Part shown: piece by piece, positions 11,167 through 20,241 of the stretch | Numbering within the stretch: the first letter of the stretch is position 1 | Layout: each line of letters starts with the position of its first letter | Origin: Linnemannia hyalina | Taxonomy: Eukaryota; Mortierellomycota; Mortierellomycetes; Mortierellales; Mortierellaceae | Length of the DNA stretch: 64,000 nt | NCBI GenBank assembly: GCA_019671135.1 | Contig: JAHRHY010000001.1 | Span: 930,001-994,000, forward strand | Direction of reading: 5' to 3' | Notes under the pieces: model-generated | What the model saw: the letters and a program-made list of their open reading frames with translations, nothing else | Databases searched by the model: none | What the model was told of the DNA's origin: nothing | Made by a program: the position numbers and the translations under genes

Positions 11167-14100
11167 ATGGGCATCACAAATCTCACCGGGTGGATCAAGG
11201 CGACAGACGGAGTGGAGGAAGATCTAACCAAGAAGAGATGTGAAGTAGATTTTGCGTCGATGTTTTTTGCGTTGGTGAACTCGCTGAGTTTCCATAAAAC
11301 AGTGCAGTTCGCTGCAAAGTCCGCCCGATGTCAATTATCTACTCACACAACAACATCGACACAGCAGGCTTCATCCGGCCCAGAGCGAGCAGCCGACGTC
11401 GATGGCGCGGGCATGTCTACTCACACAACAACATCTACACGGCAGGCTTCATCCAGCCCAAAACGAGCAGCCGACGTCGACGATGCGGACACCGCCGACA
11501 CTGCTTCCTCTAACAAACGCCTCCGACCCCTCCAAATCAGCTCCGGGTCGTCGACTCTCGTTGAAGACATGCAGCGATTGCTGGCAACACAGCCATCCCA
11601 GATTCGGTTCGACGAGAGCGGCGCTCTGACCACAATCTGCGCCCAGGAAAAGGTCATTGTAAGTACCATAAATCATACCATCTGGAGAAAGCTAAATGGA
11701 TTGTACTGATCTGGAAAAAAGTTAAATGATTCATGCTATCTGGAGAAAAGCTAAATTGCTGTGACCAAAATAATAATTCGCTGTTTCCAATAGGATTTTC
11801 GATCTGTCGGAGCCGCAATTGAGAAGATTCTCTCCTCACGATTGTCTAAGGACATTACAATGCTCCATATGGATGGTCTACGATCAATGGAGAAGGAATG
11901 GGCGCACGGCAAACGAGATCAGGCGCTGTCCAAGCAGTTGGAAACACTTGAACGAGATTACACGGAGGGCAAGCTGCACAACAAAAGACAGCTATACAAA
12001 CGCCTGAAGGCGTCGTACCGAGCACCACCGGAGGCATTGCGCGCCGTTTCGGAAGTACTGCGTCAGAGTGGATGGACGATTTGCCAATGTCTCAACCAAA
12101 GCGACACGTGCATTGCGCGGACAGTCAACAACGCTGCCGTACCCGGAGATATCCGAGTTATCACCAAGGACTCCGATCTCATGGCATTCGAGTCAATCAT
12201 GTCCGTCACCATGCCAGTCAAGAACACTTGGACTACTTTCCACAAAGATGAGCTTCTGAACGAGCATGGCCTTCCGACCCCTGTACATCTAACGCTTGCC
12301 GCTCTGGTATCGAACAACGACTACACCAACGGAGTTTTTTCCTATGGCTTGACATCCAATGTCGATACGATCCGTCAGTTCAAGATGACAGGTCTTGATG
12401 GAACGGTTGGCCAAGATCGAGTGGAGGTGGTTCGGATCTATGTTAGGCGCTACCTTGACATAATACACCAAAAGGCCCGTACAATCAAGGACTCAGCCAC
12501 CCAAAGCGCACGTCGTCGACTGCGATGCAATCCTAACCCAACGGTGAAGGCACACGACAAGGATCTGAGGAGGATCGAAACGGCCGATCGACAGCTGCGT
12601 GTAGATGTGACAGAATTCGGCCATGCTCTCAAGACATTCGTGCTTTGCGAGGAAACCACTCTGGACAACAACAGGATCAGCCCGGCGGCCGATACACACA
12701 CACGACTGATGGCCATAATTAAGGAAACAGAATTCAACAAAGCCTACAATGATTGGCGTCGCTTTTCCGCGAGTCGGACGGGATCGTTGCCGCCTGGGCT
12801 GCTAGTAGATCCAGCTTCTCAGGGGGCGGCGACAGACGCAGAGGCAACGCCACCACCACTCCCAACGGCACCCAAGGCAGGATCAGCACCATATCCGCAA
12901 GCTACATCAGCGGGATCACCTTCCATCAGGCAGACGCATGGCCCAGCCGAACATCCACCATCGCACAAGCAAAAGATTAAAAAACAACGCCGACATGGTT
13001 CACGTGCCCTCCAGCGGCGACGACAGAAGTGGCGTCGTTCCAGGTATGTCTTTTCTCCTGGTATTTTTCTCCGCCTTGTCCAGCTATATACATATATTTC
13101 CACCTTAACACAACTCATTGCAAAATCGCATCTAGATTCCGCTCGCGCACAGACGTGCAAGATCGCTATGTGCCGAACACTGTTTTCCTAGAAAAGGCCA
13201 GCCCTGTTGATGTCGTGGAACTTTCAGGATTGAAGCCGTCGACCCCCCGTCCTTCAAAGCCCAAGGAGCAATCCCCCCGTATCAACCAAGTGCCTGCCCC
13301 CGCTGCCAAGAAGAAAAAGAAAAAACTCCTTGGCGAACCTAAAGGAATAGCTGGACCCAAGGCCTTGAAGAGAGCGTTCCAGTCTGTTTTCGCAACGGTC
13401 ACGCTCACGACTGGATCCCTGCAAGGCTGCCTAGGAAGATCAACCAATCTGTCGAAAGCAGAGGTTGCGCAGCTAACCCAACACGTGAGTTCGGCAGTCT
13501 CTACCGTCAATAGCGCCAAACACATTGTGTACAAGCTTATCGAGATGCGCATTCTACAGCCGCTGATCGAGACTGGACTGAACCAGGCAGAGGATGGACC
13601 GGACGAGAGCTTCCTGGAGAAGATCCTGGATTCCGATTGGGCGGAAAGGTTTGTCCAAAACCTACTGTCCTTCGTCTTGAGGAATTCCATTGTCCCCCAA
13701 GGACGTCCACCCGCGTCGGACAAGAGCAAGGATGCTGTCGCTGAAGCAATCTCGACGTTTAACGAGTTCAAGAAGACGCTGTGCCCAGGGTTCAAAGCCC
13801 TCAACTCAACGGATCTGGCTTTGAGTAATATCATCGCGGAACTTGCACCCAAGATCTGCCTAGATCAAAAACTGCATTACAGGAGAATACCGGAGACTCT
13901 TAGAACAAAGGTACCATCTATCCATATCCATTCAGTTTGTCAAATATTTTCAATGGGGTGTAAAACATATATTAACACTCCTTTTGTTTATGCAATGCCA
14001 GCTCTCCAAGCTGTCCATTGATTGCGATGGTCTTCCTGAAATAGATCAAGATGACACCGACGCTGGTGGTGATGCCGGGGCTGCTGACGTTAACGAGGGT

Positions 14101-15808
14101 GTGGACGACGACGACGCCCTCAAGCGATCCAAGAAGATCATTTTCAAGCCGGGTCATATTCAACTCTGCTGGCGATATTTCCTCCTCTTATCATCATCCA
14201 AGCGGCCCCGGTTCTGCACCCAGGCCAAAATGAGCGATTCCTTCATCGACATCAACGAGGAAGCGTTGGTTGCGCTTCTCTGGGGAGAGAAGGCAGCTCA
14301 GTTGGACAACGTATGGGAGGACACCCGCTACACTCACAACTGGGCAGCGGCAAAACAGCGTTCTTCGTACGGAGAGGTGATCAAAGAACTATTCATCGGT
14401 GACCGAGATGTCATCAAGGAAGCCAGGAATAAGCAGCAGACGACATACGGGAAGAGGACAACAACCATGGCTGAGCGTGAGGAGGCCCATCCACACATCT
14501 ACGGACAGTTAGAGCTCGCACGGTATTTGACGAATAAGGTCAATTTTTTCCGAGAACGGCACAACGCCTCCCTCACGGCCCCGACACCACCGTTGCCATC
14601 ATCAACGTCATCGTCATCGACGACCTCCACCCCACCGCCTCTTCCCACCCCACGTCAGCAGCCGCGTTCTTACCGCTACGCCCTCAACAACTATATCAGG
14701 ACGGATGGCCACCAGCTGCAGATTCTCGCGTATGACCTTACAAAACCCCGCCAATCCCCAAATTACAGTGAGTTTCTTTCTAGGATCGAGAAGCTTTATC
14801 CAACGCGGCAGCATCTTATCGACGCGTTTGGCGACGACCTGGATTCAGTCATTGTCGTCGGTATTGATCCCGGAGAGGTAGTGAGTGGTGCATTTTGTTT
14901 GACACTTCCCGGTGGAAAAGTCATCAATCTGCTGATCAAGAGGGCCTCCCTATACCAGCCTACTCTGGCCTTCCGAGATTGGGAACAGCATTGGAAAAGG
15001 CGACACCCAACAGCTGGTCCAGGCGATGTTGTCGACTCATCCCTTTGGACACGGATTACCGACCTGGACAAGCTCACCACTCTCCCGTCTGTCCACGACC
15101 TAGAGAATTCTCTCCCTCAACGAACTACGACACCTCGTTGGATGCTTTGACGGCAGCTCACAAGAAGTACTACGAGCAGGAACCGCTGATCCACGGGATT
15201 TACGCGTCAAGAGAATGGAAGGTAGCGGTTCACGAGCACAGAATGGCGAAAATGTCGGAGTTGGATCTGGCCGTCGCTGGCGTTTTGCGGATGGTGGATG
15301 AGGCATGTGAGGGCGTACCCGTCCACCAAAGAAAAGTTTTTTTTGCCCTGGGGAATGGAACCTTCCGGTCTGGCTTTAATCTCTCTTCGGTGCACACCAC
15401 GTTTCTCAGACGTCTTTTACAGCAGGTACGAAAGGCAAAAAAAAATTGTGAAAGGCATGGTTGTATCTTTTTGTCTTGATTGTGTGCACTCATGATGCCA
15501 TGGCAAATCTATGGAACACAATTTTATTATTCCTGCACCGATAGAGTGCTGCGCTCGGATACAAGGCTGCCCTGGTCGACGAGTATCTTACTTCCACCAT
15601 GTGTCCAACATGTGTGGTTGAGAACCGAGCCACCCGCCTCGCCAAGCCGTCGATGAGGACATGCGCCTGTGTTGAGTGCACTCGGTGGATTCACCGAGAT
15701 GGAGTGGGGGCGCACAACATCGCTTTGATCGGAGAACAGTACCTCAAGTCTCTAGGACGGCCCGAGCCCCTTGCAAGACCCCCAAACAAACCTAACCTCT
15801 ATAGATAG
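11167..15808 (+). CDS. FEN1/XPG-like nuclease fused to a Fanzor (TnpB-like RuvC nuclease); probable 1-nt frameshift
   Basis: Five exons (11167-11658, 11794-13043, 13136-13910, 14002-15425, 15545-15808) keep phase at every junction, giving about 1401 residues if one frameshift is allowed. The N-terminal half reads as a 5'-nuclease of the FEN/XPG superfamily. It has MGITNLTGWIK at the start (free MG end), EVDFASMFFAL, HMDGLRSMEKE, GWTICQCLNQSDTCIA, ITKDSDLMAF and the helix-hairpin-like LVSNNDYTNGV. A Pro/Lys-rich linker follows (about 13200-13330), then helical Fanzor-like N-terminal sequence. The C-terminal half has RuvC-I VVGIDPGEV (Asp codon 14866), a RuvC-II-like FFALGNGTFRSGF, VDEYLTS, a zinc ribbon CPTC...CACVEC and RuvC-III IHRDGVGAHNIA (Asp codon 15698). 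Near 15115-15124 the frame shifts by one base inside a conserved run (ENSLP, then STNYD). Fanzors are RNA-guided DNA endonucleases carried by eukaryotic transposons; joint action with a FEN domain is my inference. Confidence 0.8.
11341..11485 (+). repeat. 78-nt in-frame tandem duplication in exon 1 of the FEN-Fanzor gene
   Basis: Two copies with a 78-nt (26-codon) period start at 11341 and 11419. Both encode THTTTST-[QR]-QASS-x-P-[EK]-RAADVD and differ by a few substitutions. They lie in a low-complexity insertion between the first and second conserved blocks of the FEN-like domain, so the duplication adds linker rather than catalytic sequence. Confidence 0.9.
11681..11767 (+). repeat. three 29-nt degenerate tandem repeats in intron 1 of the FEN-Fanzor gene
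   Basis: TCTGGAGAAAGCTAAAT-like units begin at 11681, 11710 and 11739, and fill most of the 135-nt intron. A structural or splicing role is possible. A relic of an older insertion is equally so. Confidence 0.75.
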
Positions 15809-15850
15809 AAACTATAGTTTACATTATCCCCTTCTACGGATTAAGGGATA
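15809..15850 (+). other. palindrome and hairpin just after the Fanzor stop; candidate guide-RNA or element-end structure
   Basis: Starting at the base after the stop is a perfect 12-nt palindrome AAACTATAGTTT (15809-15820). It is followed by a stem TATCCC...GGGATA (15825-15830 with 15845-15850, extended by TT/AA after a one-base bulge) around a nine-base loop. In described TnpB and Fanzor loci the guide (omega) RNA lies at or beyond the 3' end of the nuclease gene and reaches the element end. Position and structure fit that pattern, but this is inference from one copy. Confidence 0.35.
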
Positions 15851-16458
15851 GAATATTAAAGAGTGTGGCGGGCTGTCAGGGCGGGGAATCAAATAGGTCC
15901 TGGATAGTACGTCATGCCTTTGGTCCAAGAATAAGAAAAGAAAAGGAAGTATCCATCATCCATAGGACGCATAGGTATGACATGGCTATGAACGTGGCTA
16001 TGACCACACGGGATGATTACGAGCATACTATACAATACTACGCATCAAAGAACATCGACAATGCAACAGGACAACTCCAAAAGGCGGTTAAAAAACTTAC
16101 CGGGGCAATAGAGGTAATAGGGGTAAAGTCAGTGCAATAAATAGTCCAGGATGATTAATGCGAGTTAAGAGTAACAGACAGTGCTTCCCCTGTCCAAGCA
16201 ATCAAGGCAACGCGCGTGATAAAGGATGGAGCAAACGATCGAAAAAGAGTATCAGTCGAGGCAATCGAGGCGAGCCGTTCATGCCTCGCTTTCTACACCC
16301 CCAACCTTCTTTCTTCTCCCACACATCCTCCTACATCAACTCTCCTTCTCTCTTCGCTTCTCCTTCTCTTCGCCATCCCAATTCACCACTTTCGCCTCAC
16401 ACACACACATCCACACATCCACAACAATCTTCTCATAACCGCAAGAACAATTGAAAAA
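15851..16458. other. right flank of the mobile island and leader of the hydratase gene
   Basis: Apart from the small ORF, this stretch changes from element-like sequence to a CT/CA-rich leader (about 16300-16440) of the kind seen before other genes here. No target-site duplication could be matched to the left side by eye. Confidence 0.4.
15982..16140 (+). CDS. unrecognised small ORF downstream of the Fanzor gene
   Basis: From an ATG at 15982, 52 codons encode a mostly helical, charged peptide (DDYEHTIQYYASKNIDN, then KAVKKLTGAIEVIGVK). No family is recognised. It follows the FEN-Fanzor gene on the same strand and may be remnant element sequence, or chance. Confidence 0.2.
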   Translation: MAMNVAMTTRDDYEHTIQYYASKNIDNATGQLQKAVKKLTGAIEVIGVKSVQ

Positions 16459-17551
16459 ATGTCCACTGTCGATCTATCAAAGGCCCTCGGCTACAAAAGT
16501 CCTCCAACAAAGGTCGTCTTCAATACCCGCGACTACCTCCTCTACGCCCTCTCCATCGGCATCCACTCCGAAGAACTCCAATTCCTCTACGAGAACCACC
16601 CCCAATTCGCCGCCTTCCCCACCTACCCCCTCGTCCTAGCATTCAAACGAGACAACAACGGCGTCTCAGTCTACGACGGAGCCGGATCAGATGCCATCCC
16701 GGGCATTCCACCCTTTGACCCCAATACTGTCGTTCATGGTGAACAGTCCTTGGAGGTTCATCGCCCTTTGCCGGTGGAGGGCGCGGAGGGGTTTGAGTTG
16801 CAGAGTACGGTGACAGGGGTGTACGATAAGGGGAAGGGGATGGTCATCGAACGAACAGCTCAGTTGGTTGATCCGAAGGATGTTTCGAGACCCTATGCGA
16901 CGATGATGGGGTCTGCGTTTGTGAGAGGGAGTGGTGGATGGGGAGGACCGCGTGGACCTGCGGATAGTGCTTCTGGTGGGAAGAAATCAGAGTCGTTGGA
17001 TCCTCCTAAGGATAGAACCCCTGACCGTGTCTCTGAGGACTCGACACATGCTGACCAGGCCATCCTCTACCGTCTCTCTGGGTAAATCCTTGTTGTCCCT
17101 TTGTTTCTCTTGTTTGCATAACCCACAAACAACGGACGGTCAAGGAATGTCCCAAATTACACCACCCTAACGTCCATAACCCTTTATCGTCCTCCAAAAC
17201 AGCGACTACAACCCGCTCCATATCGACCCCGAGATTGCCCCAATGGTGGGACTTGAACGCCCGATCCTCCACGGTCTCTGCACTTACGGTCACTCAGCCC
17301 ACGCAATCCTCAAAACGTACGGAGGATCTGACCCGCGCGCTTTCAAGTCCATCACGGGTCGTTTCTCGGCCCCTGTCCTCCCTGGTGACACCCTTGTCAC
17401 CAAGATGTGGAACGTTCCTACTACTCCTGAGAACAAAGGGCAGACAAGGATCCTCTTCCAGACATACGCCAAAGAGCGGAACCTGCTTGTCATCCACAGT
17501 GGATGTGTCATCCTCCAGGACCCTTCACCCCAGACACACAGCAAGTTATGA
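16459..17551 (+). CDS. peroxisomal MaoC-type enoyl-CoA hydratase 2
   Basis: Two exons (16459-17081, 17203-17551), joined within a Gly codon, encode 323 residues. The protein has the double hot-dog layout of eukaryotic (R)-specific 2-enoyl-CoA hydratases, the same fold as the C-terminal part of the Fox2/MFE-2 multifunctional protein. The second half holds the hydratase-2 motif YRLSGDYNPLHIDPEIA, with Asp209 and His214 as the expected catalytic pair, then GLERPILHGLCTYG. The last three residues are SKL, a canonical PTS1 signal, so peroxisomal import is expected. The role would be hydration of trans-2-enoyl-CoA in beta-oxidation. A stand-alone hydratase without the dehydrogenase domains may serve special substrates; that is inference. 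Its stop is 58 bp from the stop of the convergent dienelactone hydrolase gene, which also ends in SKL. Confidence 0.92.
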
Positions 17552-17609
17552 AAATAAAGAAAAAGGGATATCGCGTTGTCGAATTTTTATTCCGGTGGTG
17601 TTGAGATAT

Positions 17610-18921
17610 TTACAGCTTGCTGTCGTTGGCGGCAGCGACCTTGGCGTAGAAGGCGCCAAGGAGATCGACGGCCTCCAAACCGGCCTTGAACTGCTCAGCG
17701 TTAGTCCAGTCGCCACGTCCTAATGATGATTGCCATTCAAAACGAGTACACGTTAGTTCCCTTTCTTCAGAAAATAAGCTGGGACAACACAGCCGAATGA
17801 ACATGCGAATTCTGCACAATGTCCTATCCTTGTCTGATCATCGTGTAAATCCTGGCATTTGTCACCCTCTTCCTTGAGTCTTACCTCCGGTCCAGCCGTG
17901 GTGCATATTGTCAAAGCGCTGGTGGACAGACTCGACAGGGAAGCCCTTGGTGTTGATGCGCTCAATAACAGGGACCTATTGTCATGAGAAAAAAATAGTT
18001 CAAAATAACGCCATCGTCACAAAAAAAAAAAAAAAAAAAGCGAACCCAGTCTAGTCCAACATTTATCCGACCAACCAACAACAATAACGTACCAAATCAG
18101 CCTCATCCTTAGAAGGCAAGAAGATCAAGGGAGTCTTGACATCCTTGGTAGTCTCCAATGAGATGAACGAAGGGTGAGGACCACCAGCCGACAAGAAGGG
18201 GGTTCCCTCCTCTGAGACAATCTTGACAGCCATCAAGACACCCCAGCACTGTCCAACGAGCGAGAACGAAGTGCATCCAGCCTTGCGCAAGTCCTCAACA
18301 GCAGCCAGGGCAACCTGGAGGATGTGGTTCTTCTGGTAATCGCCATACTGACCGATCCAGCCCATCACCTTGCTACCCTCGCCCATGTACTCTGGGGGGA
18401 TGCCGCCCTCGGGGAAGAACTCGGGGACCGACAGCTGGAATCCTCCATGCGACTCGGCAATTCTCTATTGGAAGATTGCGCAAGAAAGATTAATAGGGTG
18501 TTACGTTTGTTGGTAAAGGCAGTGGATTTTTGTTCCTCTCTTTTCACAACGTTCGCTACTGCCTTGACGGGGGAAAAAAATCTTTGGGGCAAGGAGCAAA
18601 TGAAAAAAAAGTCCGCGTTCCATATGGATTTTTCCTGTCAGCAGCTGCTTTCTCCGATTCCTGTCATCCTTCCCTTGAACAACACAAAACGACAAAGGAG
18701 AAAGGAGAAAAACGTACGTCGAAGAACTGGTTGGTGGTGGGGTGGTAGCTAAAGATATCGTAGATGGCGACGATTCCACGCTTGGAGTCCTTAGGTCCGG
18801 TGAGGTAGGTCTTGCGCTTCTGACCGGCAATCTCGGTCGAGAGGGTGACGAACTCGCCCTTGTCGTGCCAGTGTGCGTTCTCGACGGCGGGGGTGTTGCA
18901 GCAAGCAGCGACCAAAGACAT
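17610..18921 (-). CDS. dienelactone hydrolase family protein with PTS1
   Basis: Four exons (18921-18718, 18464-18093, 17975-17885, 17719-17610) join in phase to 258 residues, the normal size for the family. It is an alpha/beta hydrolase: GQCWG carries the nucleophile Cys141, PSKDEAD supplies Asp188, and MHHGWTG supplies His218. These are the Cys-Asp-His triad positions of dienelactone hydrolase. The protein ends in SKL, a peroxisomal targeting signal that is not usual for this family. The bacterial enzymes open dienelactones in aromatic breakdown; fungal members are mostly uncharacterised, so the substrate is unknown here. Targeting and the convergent hydratase neighbour suggest a peroxisomal acyl or lactone substrate, which is inference. 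An A18 run lies in the second intron. Confidence 0.92.
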
Positions 18922-20241
18922 TTTTTTGTTGTAGTTGGGTGGGTGGCGGTGTGTGGAAGAAGATGGGAGGTGGATGAAAAAGAAAAGAAGAGAGGGAATT
19001 TTCGCCTTTTATTTGTGATGAAAACTCAATTCGTGTTTTTTTTTTTTTTTCTTTTTTCGTGTCGTCTTCGTCCGTCGGAGACAGATTCAACTGTCACACC
19101 CAGTAACCGTTCTCCCATCACCCATGCTTACCCCTCGCGAAGGGGTTTCCCAGCAGCTCACCGTCCCCCTGACGCGACGAAACGACCGATCACTGCGCAT
19201 TGCTTGACAAATCCAACCTTGCTTGCTCGTATCTTCACCACCTCTCATCTCCCTCAACCATACTTTTCAATTGATACGCACGCTCTTACCTTTTTATTCA
19301 TTTTTTCGTTGTGCTTACAAACGTTTTTCCATCCTTCGATAATCATAACTCTTTTAAACCTCATTTCTCCCCTTTTCCCCCTTCCCTCGCCTCGTCTCTT
19401 ATTATACTTTCTTCGTATCAGGGTACCCAACGAAATCCAAAACAGGCAAACCTCCCCCCCGCGCGGTTTCTGGGCGCGAAGAGTGAAAATGGCGAGACCA
19501 GAGCATATTGGCAAACAAAGTATCATCCCGTTCCATCAAGACTTGATTTGTCAACAAAGCCGCGCAGACCGACAGACCAAAACAGAAAAAGCATGCGCTC
19601 TTCTACTCTCGCGTCTGCTCTATTGGTCCGCTATTCCACTACGGCCATGAACGCCCACCTTGGACACATCTATGAAGGATGTCTAATTGATATTGATCTA
19701 TCGTCTATCCTAGAGTACTCAATAGGGTCAACTGTACGCTATGCGATCTATCCCCCCCCCCTTTACGCGTAAACCAAGATGACATACCATAAAGGTTAGC
19801 CCTTTTTCGCGTTCTTTCTTTTCCCCCTTCGCCGCCAAGTTTTTTTGCGCAGCAAACCATGAACTACAGTGCTGGTTGGTAACGTTCAATGCCTGACTTG
19901 ACTGTGCGTTGCTTACGTTCACTGGCCTCTACTCCGCAGCTTCATTTGCCCCATGAACGTGCACGCCCACCATGGTGTGCAACTGTAAAGGGATTAGGGT
20001 GACAAATGGTCTATCATCTATCTTTGAGTTATATTCTTTACCACTGGGTCACAATTGCGCCAAATTCGTCCTTTCGTCGCGTATTTCATTTCTCCGTAGT
20101 TTGTCCGCAGTCAACTTGGAAGGAGATGTAGGCATATTCTTCAACCAAGACCCCAAAGATTGATTTTTCCTATCCATCATTTACGTGAAATAATGTGTAT
20201 TTTGATTGTACGGAAATTATAAACAAATCTATGAAAACAAA
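18922..20241. other. intergenic, no gene recognised
   Basis: This is the leader of the dienelactone hydrolase gene on one side and the 3' flank of the carrier gene on the other. Frames here are Leu/Ser/Pro-rich and join to nothing. Small runs of T and C are present. Confidence 0.5.

Noticed and set aside
13166..13852. Minus-strand 228-codon frame
   Set aside because: It is the antisense shadow of exon 3 of the FEN-Fanzor gene; that exon is supported by splice phase and similarity.
14762..14785. Possible tiny intron (TGAGTT...TCTAG) in exon 4 of the FEN-Fanzor gene
   Set aside because: The frame reads through it without a stop, and a removed piece of 15 nt would be far below any workable intron size.
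9095..15844. TTAA motifs at several places as piggyBac target duplications
   Set aside because: TTAA is frequent and no pair is backed by matching inverted terminal repeats.
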